This document shows positions 54,113 through 63,431 of a stretch of DNA of 64,000 nt, one piece after another (the first letter of the stretch is position 1; every line of letters begins with the position of its first letter). The notes under the pieces are model-generated. The model had not been told where the DNA came from. It did no database searches and worked only from the letters and a program-made list of their open reading frames with translations. Origin of the DNA: Paenibacillus sp. FSL H7-0737. GTDB taxonomy: Bacteria; Bacillota; Bacilli; Paenibacillales; Paenibacillaceae. Both the position numbers and the translations under genes were made by a program. The stretch covers positions 1,860,001-1,924,000 of the forward strand of contig NZ_CP009279.1 of the NCBI RefSeq assembly GCF_000758545.1, written 5' to 3'.

Positions 54113-54585
54113 ATCATCCGCTCCTTCATGTGTTTCATACATGCTGCTATTTGTAACCGCTTTCCCTGAATTAATTTTATAAAGTACAGTGAGATGCTTC
54201 CAGTTAAGAAACATGATACTTCAGTCAACAAACGTTAGATTCAGGATGAATTCCCTTTAAATGCGCAAAAAAAACATGTGCTATGGAGATTTATACACAT
54301 TGCCTCTGTGAGGAGCTTTGGTATTGTATTACAACGCAATTATGGGCGAAAAGCGCAAGAATGACACACTTATAGAACATCAACATAGCGGTGAAACGTA
54401 TATCATCCCGCAGTACAACACGAAATTCTTGATAAGCGAGAATGACATATTTACGATTTGCTCGATTCTATATAGTGTAAATGTAAGCGCTAGCATTAAT
54501 GCGATTGATAACAATTCGATAGATAATGATGCTCACTCGATGATCAGAATGTTCTCATCATTACCTATAAGGAGGGGATGTCGCG
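54113..54585. other. Divergent control region of transporters 2 and 3
   Basis: This 473-bp gap contains a perfect cre-like site at 54482-54495, a lone TCCCTTTAA half-motif at about 54250, and the ribosome site AAGGAGGGG for the next gene. A frame at 54318-54593 has no ribosome site and is not called as a gene. Confidence 0.65.
54482..54495. promoter_or_regulatory. cre site (CcpA) upstream of transporter 3
   Basis: TGTAAGCGCTAGCA fits TGWNANCGNTNNCA at all defined positions, about 90 bp before the permease gene. Confidence 0.65.
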
Positions 54586-55557
54586 ATGCATGAAACAGGA
54601 AGCGTACATATGCGAACTGTGAATTCAGCACCGAAAGAAAAGCGTAAGGGCAGAAACGAGACATGGAAGAAGATTTGTCAGAATTGGGAGCTTTACATTT
54701 TTATCGCACCCGCATTCTTTTACTTCCTCATTTTCAGCTATGGACCGATGTATGGGATTCAGATTGCTTTTAAGAACTACATTCCGTCAAAAGGCTATTT
54801 TGGCAGTGAATGGGTAGGCTTTGATCATTTCATTCGATTTTTTAACTCGTACTATTTCTGGGATTTGCTGTGGAACACGCTCAGTATTAGCTTGTATGAA
54901 TTAGCCATTGGATTCCCAATCCCAATTATTCTGGCGCTTGCGTTTAACGAAGTGAAGGATGGCTTCTTCAAGCGACTTGTTCAGACCGTTACGTATGCAC
55001 CTCATTTCATTTCTGTCGTTGTTATGGCGGGGATGATTATTACCTTCTTGTCTCCATCGAACGGAATGATTATTCATGCCATTGAAAGCTTAGGCTTTAG
55101 TGCACCGCAGTTTCTGACAAGCCCTGGTTGGTTTAAGACGATGTATGTATTCACAGGCGTGTGGCAGAGTGCGGGGTGGGGGACGATTATTTATTTGGCG
55201 GCACTCTCGGGAGTAGACCCAGGCTTGCATGAAGCGGCAATTATTGACGGAGCCTCTCGCTTCCAGCGTGTTCGCCACATCAATATTCCAACGCTTATAC
55301 CGACCATGACCATTCTATTAATTCTAAATATGGGTGGCTTGTTAAGTGTAGGTTTTGAGAAAATATTACTTCTGCAAAATTCATTGAATATGTCAAGCTC
55401 TGACGTGATTTCAACCTTTGTCTATCGATCTGGTCTTGTCGATGCGCAATATAGCTTCTCAACAGCTGTTGGTTTATTTAACTCCATTGTGAATTGCATC
55501 CTGCTTATTACGGTGAATCAAATTGTCCGCCGTACGAGCGAGAACAGTCTATGGTAG
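54586..55557 (+). CDS. LplB-type ABC permease, transporter 3
   Basis: A 323-residue permease with six helices and EAA loop EAAIIDGASRFQRVRHI. The basic N-terminal stretch KEKRKGRNETWKK precedes the first helix, and GIQIAFKNYIPSKG is a family signature. The start ATG follows AAGGAGGGG at 9 bases. It is the first gene of permease, permease, lipoprotein. Downstream genes on both strands point to import of fucose-containing sugars. Confidence 0.9.
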   Translation: MHETGSVHMRTVNSAPKEKRKGRNETWKKICQNWELYIFIAPAFFYFLIFSYGPMYGIQIAFKNYIPSKGYFGSEWVGFDHFIRFFNSYYFWDLLWNTLSISLYELAIGFPIPIILALAFNEVKDGFFKRLVQTVTYAPHFISVVVMAGMIITFLSPSNGMIIHAIESLGFSAPQFLTSPGWFKTMYVFTGVWQSAGWGTIIYLAALSGVDPGLHEAAIIDGASRFQRVRHINIPTLIPTMTILLILNMGGLLSVGFEKILLLQNSLNMSSSDVISTFVYRSGLVDAQYSFSTAVGLFNSIVNCILLITVNQIVRRTSENSLW

Positions 55558-55573
55558 AAGGAGGTTGGAATTT

Positions 55574-56482
55574 ATGGTATCAGGTATAAAGCTATCTAAG
55601 CGAGATCGAATATTTCTAATTTGCACCTATACGTATGTGACAATTGCATTGTTGTTAGTCGCATATCCCATCTTATATATTATTAGCGCATCGATCAGTG
55701 ATCCGAAGATGGTTGCTTCCGGTGAAATGTGGCTTCTTCCAAAAGGTATTACCTTTAAGGGGTATGAAATTGTATTTCAGAACTCGAAGATTTGGACGGG
55801 GTATGGAAATACGATTTTGTATACATTGCTAGGCACAACGATTAACTTGGTCGTTACGATGCCAGCGGCATATGCACTCAGTCGTAAGGACTTTGTAGGC
55901 CGTGGGTTTTTCATGGGGATGTTCATGGTAACGATGTTCATTGGAGGGGGTCTCGTCCCTACATACATGTTGGTAAAAGGGCTAGGCATGGTCAACACGA
56001 TGTGGGCACTAGTACTTCCTGGCGCAGCGTCAATCTGGAATATTATTGTCTCTCGTACCTTCTTCGCGAACTCCATTCCAGCTGAGCTTCAAGATGCGGC
56101 TCAAATCGATGGCGCGACGAATATTCGCTTATTCCTGCGGATTGTTCTCCCGTTATCGATGCCAATTATCGCAGTTATGGCCTTATTCTACGGGGTAGGG
56201 CATTGGAACAGCTATTTCGGCGCCATGATCTACCTGAATGATGATGCGAAGTATCCATTGCAGCTTGTGCTTCGTCAGATTCTCGTGCTTCAGGAAATGC
56301 AATCTCAAGTAGGTGGCATTATCGATGCGACAGCTGCAGCAGCCCAGAACAACAAGGCAGAAATTGCTTCACTTGTGAAGTATGGAGTCATTATCGTATC
56401 TACGCTTCCGATTATTGCTGTCTATCCATTCTTGCAACGTTATTTCGTGCAAGGTGTCATGATTGGCTCTGTTAAGGGTTGA
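55574..56482 (+). CDS. LplC/YtcP-type ABC permease, transporter 3
   Basis: A 302-residue permease with six helices and EAA loop DAAQIDGATNIRLFLRI. The C-terminus QRYFVQGVMIGSVKG is characteristic. The frame overlaps the previous gene from 55523, but GGAGGTTGG sets the start at 55574, 16 bases after that gene's stop. Confidence 0.9.
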   Translation: MVSGIKLSKRDRIFLICTYTYVTIALLLVAYPILYIISASISDPKMVASGEMWLLPKGITFKGYEIVFQNSKIWTGYGNTILYTLLGTTINLVVTMPAAYALSRKDFVGRGFFMGMFMVTMFIGGGLVPTYMLVKGLGMVNTMWALVLPGAASIWNIIVSRTFFANSIPAELQDAAQIDGATNIRLFLRIVLPLSMPIIAVMALFYGVGHWNSYFGAMIYLNDDAKYPLQLVLRQILVLQEMQSQVGGIIDATAAAAQNNKAEIASLVKYGVIIVSTLPIIAVYPFLQRYFVQGVMIGSVKG

Positions 56483-56517
56483 TCTTAAGATACAAGTAAA
56501 AAAGGGGAGGTTTTTGT

Positions 56518-58131
56518 ATGACGAATTATCGTAAAACTGGACTCATGTTGTTATGTCTTTCCATGTCAATTTCTATTATTACTGCATGTGGATCGAGTAA
56601 CGATAAGGGGACGGCAAGCACAGAAAGCTCAGACACAGCCACAGAGGTTCATAAGACGGGCTTTCCTATCGTGGATAATCCGATTGAGCTTTCTATTATG
56701 GCACCGGATGTAGGGCGTCAGGATTGGAACAAGATGCCTGTTATTCAGGAATACGAGAAGATGACGAATATTAAGTTAAAGATTCAAAACGCCCCACAAG
56801 ACAGCTTTGAGACGAAAAAGAATTTGGTATTTGCAAGCGGTACGCTTCCCGATATTTTCTATGCGGCGGATTTAAAAGGATCGGATCAAGTTACCTACGG
56901 AAGTCAAGGATTGTTGCTGCCTTTAGAAAAATACATTGATGAGGGCTACGCACCTAATTTAAAAAAAATTCTCGATGAAAATCCGGATATTCGCAAATCA
57001 ATGACAACACCAGATGGACATATCTATGCACTACGCAATATTCAGCCATCTGCGGTTTGGTATCGTGGACCGATGTGGTATAACGGGAAGTTCTTGAAGA
57101 AGTTCGGCATGGAAAACAAATTACCGCAGACAACAGAAGAGCTATACAACTATTTGAAGAAGGTTAAAGAGGAAGACGCGAACGGAAACGGTAAAGACGA
57201 TGAGGTTCCTCTATCCTCTGTGAAATTAGATGATTTACGGATGTTCTTCCTCGGATTCTGGGGGATGTATAACGAGGATATCTACGTAGATAAGGAGAAC
57301 AAAGTACACTTTCCACAAGCTGAACCAGCCTACAAAGAATATTTAACCTTCTTGAATCGCTTATGGAACGAGAATTTGCTGGATCATGAAACATTCTCTC
57401 AAACTGATGAGCAGAAGAAAGCAAAAGGGAAAAACAATCAAGTGGCCTTATTCTCCGATTATTTCCCATACTTCACGCTTGGTGGTGAACCGAGTGAAGA
57501 TAACCCGATGATGCAGCCTGTATCTAGTGATATTGCTGGAACACCTGTATACGGCAAGCATCCTGGTATTAACACCATTGGCGGTTTCGCGATTTCAAAC
57601 ACGAACCCGAACCCGGAAGCAAGTATGCGCTGGATTGATTACCAATTTAGCGAAGAAGGGTATTCCTTCTGGGCGTATGGACCTGAAGGTACGTTATTTA
57701 AATACAAAGATAAAGCAACAGGCGAGAAAGAATGGCTGCCAGTTCCAGATGGTACGGATCGTGAAGAATACCGCGGTACAATCACGCCAAACTACGGGAT
57801 TAATACACCAGGTTCCTATGAGAACAGCTATGTTTTAGGTCTTCGTACTAGCTTTGATGACTGGATTGACAAAGAAACAGCTACAAAGCTTACACCTATT
57901 GCAAAGACTCCCTTCCCATCGGTATTCCTGACGGTAGACCAACAGACGGAAATCAAAACACTCCGTTCCGATTTGGATAAATACGTGAAGGAAATGGAAG
58001 CGAAATTCGTTACAGGCGCAGAGCCAATATCCAATTGGGACAAATATATCGCTCAAATGAAAAAAATGGGGTATGAGAAGCTCGAATCAACGTATCAACA
58101 AGCATACGATACATGGGCTGCTAGTAAATAA
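56518..58131 (+). CDS. LplA-type solute-binding lipoprotein of transporter 3
   Basis: A 537-residue lipoprotein with lipobox IITAC (Cys24). The acidic loop DANGNGKDDE is probably calcium-binding, as in the lipoproteins of transporter 1. AAAGGGGAGG precedes the start. It ends the transporter 3 operon. From the adjacent GH29 genes, a fucosylated oligosaccharide is the likely ligand; this is inference from position. Confidence 0.9.
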   Translation: MTNYRKTGLMLLCLSMSISIITACGSSNDKGTASTESSDTATEVHKTGFPIVDNPIELSIMAPDVGRQDWNKMPVIQEYEKMTNIKLKIQNAPQDSFETKKNLVFASGTLPDIFYAADLKGSDQVTYGSQGLLLPLEKYIDEGYAPNLKKILDENPDIRKSMTTPDGHIYALRNIQPSAVWYRGPMWYNGKFLKKFGMENKLPQTTEELYNYLKKVKEEDANGNGKDDEVPLSSVKLDDLRMFFLGFWGMYNEDIYVDKENKVHFPQAEPAYKEYLTFLNRLWNENLLDHETFSQTDEQKKAKGKNNQVALFSDYFPYFTLGGEPSEDNPMMQPVSSDIAGTPVYGKHPGINTIGGFAISNTNPNPEASMRWIDYQFSEEGYSFWAYGPEGTLFKYKDKATGEKEWLPVPDGTDREEYRGTITPNYGINTPGSYENSYVLGLRTSFDDWIDKETATKLTPIAKTPFPSVFLTVDQQTEIKTLRSDLDKYVKEMEAKFVTGAEPISNWDKYIAQMKKMGYEKLESTYQQAYDTWAASK

Positions 58132-58164
58132 TTTGTGAAGCTTATACATTCTCATATTTTGAAA

Positions 58165-58199
58165 AACTTCCCGGTCATCCTAGGCATGACCGGGAAGTT
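58165..58199. terminator. Hairpin terminator between transporter 3 and AraC gene
   Basis: AACTTCCCGGTCAT, loop CCTAGGC, and the perfect complement form a 14-bp stem. The T run is good on the minus strand and weak on the plus strand. Confidence 0.8.
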
Positions 58200-58224
58200 A
58201 TGATGAACCCTAAGCGAGGAAGGA

Positions 58225-60486
58225 TTATACGGTATCGTTAGGCTCAGTATTGGGATGATTACTATTCATCTGTCGATACTGGCCCGGGGTATAACCGGTT
58301 TCCTTTTTGAATTTTCGAATAAAGTTTGGTGTGTCGAGGTAGCCGACGCGCTGGATAATATCTTTTAACGGATCACTTGTTATTACGAGCTGTTCCTTGA
58401 CCTTATCTAATCGTTTTTGCCAAATATATTGGACGAAGTTGATGCCGACCTTATCCTTGAATGAACGACTGAGATGGGAAGGTGAAATCGTAAACGCAGC
58501 AGAAACAGATTCAAGGCTAAGTGAATGATCAACATAGTGCTGGTCGATAAAAGCAACGATATGATCCATGAGTGAATGTTCTTCTTTTTTATGCGTCTGC
58601 TCTACCTGTGTACAAATCTGAGTGGCTAAACGGTAGAAATTCTGCTCTATAAGATGGACGGGACCATTCATGAAATGGGGAGAAGCAGACTGCATCATGT
58701 TATCCATCTTTAGCTCAACTGCAGTTTTGAGCATGGTATTCAGCAGGTCGAACAATACGCATCGCATCAGCAGGGTAGATCGTTGTTTATTATCAAGGCC
58801 ATGGATGGCTGTGTGAATAATTTGTTTGGCGACTTCGTAGTTGCCCTGCTTCAAGCTTTGTGCAAGCTTTAATAGCTCGTTACTAGGGAGTAACACCGTT
58901 TGATCATGGGCACTGGATAGCTTTTCAAAATACACGGTGGTTCCATGCTCGGTCGATTTACGCAATTCGAAGGCGGAGCAAGCCTCAACAAAGGATTGAT
59001 TAAGCTGCTGAGGGCTCTCATAACATTTGCCTACACCGATCATCGGGTGGATATCCATTATGCCTAACGTATATTCACGGATCGCATCCACGATGTGAAC
59101 GATTTGTGCAGCGAGTGCCTCATCATCTTCGAGCTGTAAGCTCACAATGAGTGCGAGCTGATCCAATTGCGGGAGCTCTACACCGTATACTTGTGTAGCA
59201 AGCGCTGGAAATTCAATAAACGCAAGCTTGCGATGTACTTCTTGTCGCGCATGAAGATGCTGCTGTTCTAATTCATCCCAGCCCATCATCATGACAAAAT
59301 GATGACTTTGGTCGAAGTGCAGATGAAAGGTATCGAATATTCCATGCGTCATCATTTGTGCATGTCCATGCTTTAATAGCATGGACAGAACATGGTTGCG
59401 TGCATAGGGCTCTTGGAGATCAACCTTGGAGCTATACTGCTGTAATGTTGTTCGTATATACTCGAGCTCATTTCCAGAGGCCGGTGTATCTGTTTTTTTG
59501 TTCGTGAAGCGAACGAGCTCAGCAATCGGAAGATATTGCATCCGAGCGAATAATAGAGCGATGGCCGTTCCTACAATGGCGATCACAATGAATAAAATAA
59601 TGATGAAGCTCCGAACATTAAGTACGCTACTGAAAAACTGATTACTCGCCATTAAAGTCACATATGACCAGCCATTGACATCCGATGTGACGGAAATAAC
59701 CGAATGATCTTCGTTGTTCATCGATAGATTATGTATGCCGGGTGGAAGCTCTGATAACCGTTGGATATCCTGTTGGCTAGCTGTATCTCCATGGCCACTA
59801 TAGGATAAAACACGTCCATGATTATCAAAAATATACGTTAATCCTCGATAGTTACCGAGAACGGAATCGATCAGATATGCCAACTCTTTCTCTTTAATGA
59901 GGTACATGACAGAAGCATATGGATCTGAGGTGTTGGGAATGATCGGCAGGATATAGGTTAATACAGATTGCTCGAGTGGTGAATTTTGATTCAGCATGTT
60001 CGTAAGTCGAATGGATGGAAATTTGGACGAGTTTAAAGCAGTCACAAGTTCATCATTCTTCCAGCTTCCAAACTGATAGGAGCTACGAAATACATCCAGG
60101 CTATACATGCCATGGTTGGAATAAATATTAGGGTCATGATGATAGTACAGAAATATATCCTCCACAATGGAATTGGAAGATTTGTAGCTATCTAGTGCCG
60201 CTATGGCGTCACGACTTTCATAAGGATCCAGTATGCGATAATGAGCGAGACGAGCGTCGTATGACATCCGTGACGCCATATCTCTTAAATCATTCATGCG
60301 TCCATCCACCACCGTTTTAATTTGGGTGAGCTGATTAAAGTGAGCATTTTCAATCTCCTTTTGTAAATTATCGGTAGCATTTCGGTAAATGAAAACGATT
60401 ACAAATATAAGCGGAATAAGAAGGATAAGTAGATACGAACCGGTGAATTTCAGAAACAATTTCGATTTGAAATAGTTATAGTTCAA
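58225..60486 (-). CDS. Membrane-bound AraC-family regulator of the fucosidase locus
   Basis: A 753-residue protein with TM1 (about 12-35), an extracellular sensor region of about 250 residues, TM2 (about 290-312, IIILFIVIAIVGTAIALLF) and a long cytoplasmic linker. The C-terminal AraC helix-turn-helix pair is LSLESVSAAFTISPSHLSRS and KDIIQRVGYLDTPNFIRKF. Its architecture matches the regulator at 36289. The start is probably a TTG at 60486 after AAAGGGGGA. It lies between the transporter 3 operon and the divergent fucosidases and probably activates both. A cre-like site lies within its first 35 codons. Confidence 0.85.
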   Translation of the reverse strand: MNYNYFKSKLFLKFTGSYLLILLIPLIFVIVFIYRNATDNLQKEIENAHFNQLTQIKTVVDGRMNDLRDMASRMSYDARLAHYRILDPYESRDAIAALDSYKSSNSIVEDIFLYYHHDPNIYSNHGMYSLDVFRSSYQFGSWKNDELVTALNSSKFPSIRLTNMLNQNSPLEQSVLTYILPIIPNTSDPYASVMYLIKEKELAYLIDSVLGNYRGLTYIFDNHGRVLSYSGHGDTASQQDIQRLSELPPGIHNLSMNNEDHSVISVTSDVNGWSYVTLMASNQFFSSVLNVRSFIIILFIVIAIVGTAIALLFARMQYLPIAELVRFTNKKTDTPASGNELEYIRTTLQQYSSKVDLQEPYARNHVLSMLLKHGHAQMMTHGIFDTFHLHFDQSHHFVMMMGWDELEQQHLHARQEVHRKLAFIEFPALATQVYGVELPQLDQLALIVSLQLEDDEALAAQIVHIVDAIREYTLGIMDIHPMIGVGKCYESPQQLNQSFVEACSAFELRKSTEHGTTVYFEKLSSAHDQTVLLPSNELLKLAQSLKQGNYEVAKQIIHTAIHGLDNKQRSTLLMRCVLFDLLNTMLKTAVELKMDNMMQSASPHFMNGPVHLIEQNFYRLATQICTQVEQTHKKEEHSLMDHIVAFIDQHYVDHSLSLESVSAAFTISPSHLSRSFKDKVGINFVQYIWQKRLDKVKEQLVITSDPLKDIIQRVGYLDTPNFIRKFKKETGYTPGQYRQMNSNHPNTEPNDTV
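60390..60403. promoter_or_regulatory. cre-like site inside the 5' end of the AraC-type gene
   Basis: TGAAAACGATTACA (TGTAATCGTTTTCA on the coding strand) fits the cre consensus completely. About 85 bp into the coding sequence, CcpA could block elongation as a roadblock. Confidence 0.55.
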
Positions 60487-60699
60487 ATTGTTTTCCCCCT
60501 TTTTGTGGAGCATACATGGAGATGTTCCTATCAAGCTATGAATACAGCATGATATAGATCGGCGCTTGAATACTTATTTATATTCAATAATAGGATGTTT
60601 ATAGCGGATATTTATTTTTATGTCAAATGTTTTTTGAAAATATATCATACTAAATCAATAGAATCGCAGCCTCAGAAGAGCTGCATGGAGGTCGTGCAA

Positions 60700-62088
60700 A
60701 TGAATGACGCTAATGTTGTCGAGGAGCAAATTGTTGTTGAAGGAGTTCATAATTACAGCACAGAGGAGGATTACGTTAAGCCGGAGGATTCGCAGCTATT
60801 AGATCAGCTGGAATGGTTCAAGGATCAGAAGCTGGGCTTGATGATGCACTGGGGACCTTATTCGCAGCTTGGACTTGTTGAATCGTGGGCGCTTAGTGAT
60901 AAAGATGGAGATTGGTCACGGGACGATATTGATTGGGGGGTTGATTCGACGGAGCTGAAGCGGCAATACTTCGGGCTGAATAAAACCTTTAATCCGCTCC
61001 GTTTTGAGCCTGAGAAGTGGGCAGAGGTTGCTGCAGAAGGTGGCTTCAAATATTTAAATTTCACAACGAAGCATCACGATGGCTTCTGTATGTGGGATAC
61101 GCAGACAACAGATTATCGCATCACGGGTAAGGATTGTCCTTTCCATGCACATAAGTACGCGGATATTTGTAAGAACGTATTTGATGCTTTTCGGGCCAAG
61201 GGACTTGGGATCTCTGCCTACTTCTCCAAAGCGGATTGGCACACACCAACATACTGGGCTCCAGGTATGGAGACGGGGACGTTCATGAATCGAGGTCCTT
61301 CGTATCCAACACAAGATTATCCTTGGCTATGGGAGCAATTCGTACAGTACACACATGATCAGATCATGGAATTGATGACGAAATATGGACGGATTGAAAT
61401 GCTCTGGTTGGATGCGGGGTGGGTGTGTCCACAGAATAAGAATAATCCACAGGATATTCGGTTGGGTGAAGTGGTGGAGAAGGCACGTCAGCATCAGCCA
61501 TGGCTACTAAGTGCAGACCGTACCGTTGGCGGACCTTATGAGAATGTCGTTACACCAGAGCAAACGTTGCCCGCGCGTCCCCTGCATATCCCATGGGAAA
61601 GCTGTATTACGATGGGGACTGCGTTCTCTTATCGGTATGAGGATCATTACAAGACGACACGTCAATTAATTCATTTGCTCGTTGAAGTTGTAGCCAAAGG
61701 TGGTAACCTGGCACTTAATGTCGCACCACAACCAGATGGCCGCTTGTCACCAACAGCGATGGATCGGATGAAAGGAATGGGCAGTTGGCTCAAAGTCCAT
61801 GGTGAGGCGATTTATGGAACACGCATATGTGCGCCATACTCCGTTGGAAATACACATTTCACGAAAAAAGGCGATGTCATCTACGCTATTCATCTGTACT
61901 CAAAAGTGCAGGAACTCGTGATTAGTGAGATTTGTATTTCACTCGAGCAGGCTGTGACGCAAATAGATCTTGTTGGCGGACAAGAGAATCTAACATTCGA
62001 ACGAACAACAACGGGATTGATCGTTCATTTACCAGAGAGCGAGCTTACGGGAATTGCCCCAATTGCACATGTATTTCGCATAAAATAA
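60700..62088 (+). CDS. GH29 alpha-L-fucosidase
   Basis: A 462-residue glycoside hydrolase of family GH29, which removes alpha-L-fucose with retention. The N-terminal TIM barrel has FKDQKLGLMMHWGPYSQLG, FTTKHHDGFCMWDT and the likely nucleophile Asp238 in MLWLDAGW. A small beta-domain follows. There is no signal peptide, so it acts in the cytoplasm after import. GGAGGTCG fixes the start at 60700, although the frame is open from 60595. It is the first gene of a fucosidase, fucosidase, CBM9-like operon. Confidence 0.9.
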   Translation: MNDANVVEEQIVVEGVHNYSTEEDYVKPEDSQLLDQLEWFKDQKLGLMMHWGPYSQLGLVESWALSDKDGDWSRDDIDWGVDSTELKRQYFGLNKTFNPLRFEPEKWAEVAAEGGFKYLNFTTKHHDGFCMWDTQTTDYRITGKDCPFHAHKYADICKNVFDAFRAKGLGISAYFSKADWHTPTYWAPGMETGTFMNRGPSYPTQDYPWLWEQFVQYTHDQIMELMTKYGRIEMLWLDAGWVCPQNKNNPQDIRLGEVVEKARQHQPWLLSADRTVGGPYENVVTPEQTLPARPLHIPWESCITMGTAFSYRYEDHYKTTRQLIHLLVEVVAKGGNLALNVAPQPDGRLSPTAMDRMKGMGSWLKVHGEAIYGTRICAPYSVGNTHFTKKGDVIYAIHLYSKVQELVISEICISLEQAVTQIDLVGGQENLTFERTTTGLIVHLPESELTGIAPIAHVFRIK

Positions 62089-62115
62089 CGAGTTGAACTA
62101 TGGGAGGAAGAGCAG

Positions 62116-63402
62116 ATGCAACAATGGTTCACTGATGCAAAGCTAGGAATTTTCATTCACTATGGAATTTATGCGGTACAAGGAGTTGCAGAATCATGGT
62201 CTTTCTATAACGGGAGAATGTCTTATGAGGACTATATGAAGCAATTGAATGGTTTTACGGCCTCTAAATTTGATGCGAAGTATTGGGCAGATCTGATTGC
62301 GAAGTCAGGAGCTAAGTATTCTGTTCTTACAACGAAACATCATGACGGAGTTGCATTATTTGATACGAAATTCAGTGATTTGAGCGTTATGAAGGCGACA
62401 CCTGCCAAGAGAGATATTATTAAGGAGTGGTCTGAGGCGATTCGAGATCAGGGTCTTCGCGTAGGGATGTATTACTCCCTCATTGACTGGTCTCATCCTG
62501 ATTATCCTTCAGTCTATGAGAATGGTGTCGTACCAGATGACTTGAGACAGATAAATCGTTATTCAAGTCCGATGGATGGTGTCCAAGATCCAGAGCGATG
62601 GGAAAGATTTCTGGCATTTAACCGTAATCAATTAGGAGAAGTGTTAACGGATTATGGTCAGGTTGATCTGTTATGGTTCGATGGAGATTGGGAACGAAGC
62701 GCAGAGCAGTGGGGATTACCAGCATTCAAAGATTATTTAAAATCATTTAATCCTGATCTTATTATAAACTCACGTTTGCAAGGGTATGGGGATTATAAGA
62801 CTCCTGAGCAAGGTCTTCCCATTACGCGTCCGGAAGGTCCGTGGGAATTCTGTACGACGATAAATACGTCATGGGGTTATGTGCATACAGACCACAATTA
62901 TAAATCATTGAATCAAATGATCCGAATGTTCTGTGACTGTATCAGCATGGGCGGTAATATGCTGTTAGATATTGGGCCCATAGAGGATGGAACGATTGAT
63001 CCTAGGCAGGAAGCGATCTTGCTCGGATTAGGTGATTGGATACGTACACATGAAGAAGCCATCTATGGAACACAAGAGGGTATTATGACACGCTACTATC
63101 TGGGTGGCAGTACATTGTCTCCCGATAAGAAGAACTTGTATCTCTTCGTTTACGATACGCCGAAGGAGAACATTTGCCTCAAAGGGCTGTGTAATCCCAT
63201 TACCAAGATTACGGTGCTTCACTCAGGCAAGGAGCTCAACCATGAAATTCACGGTGGTGTGCCCTGGTTCCACATACCAGGTACAACTTGGATTCAGATA
63301 ACACCTGAAGATATGCATGAACAAGTGACAGTACTTAAATTGGAATTCGATGAAGAAATTGAGATGTACGGCGGCTCAGGTGCAGTTGTAACGCACAACT
63401 AA
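62116..63402 (+). CDS. GH29 alpha-L-fucosidase, second
   Basis: A 428-residue GH29 protein, shorter than the first at the N-terminus. It has FTDAKLGIFIHYGIYAVQG, LTTKHHDGVALFDT, the likely nucleophile Asp189 in LLWFDGDW, and PWEFCTTIN. There is no signal peptide. GGGAGGA precedes the start, 27 bases after the first fucosidase gene. The two are only moderately alike, so they probably differ in linkage preference (GH29-A versus -B types); which is which cannot be told. Confidence 0.9.
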   Translation: MQQWFTDAKLGIFIHYGIYAVQGVAESWSFYNGRMSYEDYMKQLNGFTASKFDAKYWADLIAKSGAKYSVLTTKHHDGVALFDTKFSDLSVMKATPAKRDIIKEWSEAIRDQGLRVGMYYSLIDWSHPDYPSVYENGVVPDDLRQINRYSSPMDGVQDPERWERFLAFNRNQLGEVLTDYGQVDLLWFDGDWERSAEQWGLPAFKDYLKSFNPDLIINSRLQGYGDYKTPEQGLPITRPEGPWEFCTTINTSWGYVHTDHNYKSLNQMIRMFCDCISMGGNMLLDIGPIEDGTIDPRQEAILLGLGDWIRTHEEAIYGTQEGIMTRYYLGGSTLSPDKKNLYLFVYDTPKENICLKGLCNPITKITVLHSGKELNHEIHGGVPWFHIPGTTWIQITPEDMHEQVTVLKLEFDEEIEMYGGSGAVVTHN

Positions 63403-63431
63403 AGTACATTAACGGATAAAGGAGCATTCGC

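Noticed and set aside
54240..54262. Additional copy of the TTATAGGGA palindrome
   Set aside because: Only the right half (TCCCTTTAA) is present; the left arm does not match, so it is a lone half-site.
54318..54593. 91-codon open frame upstream of transporter 3
   Set aside because: It has a TTG start without a ribosome site, spans the cre site and overlaps the start of the permease gene.
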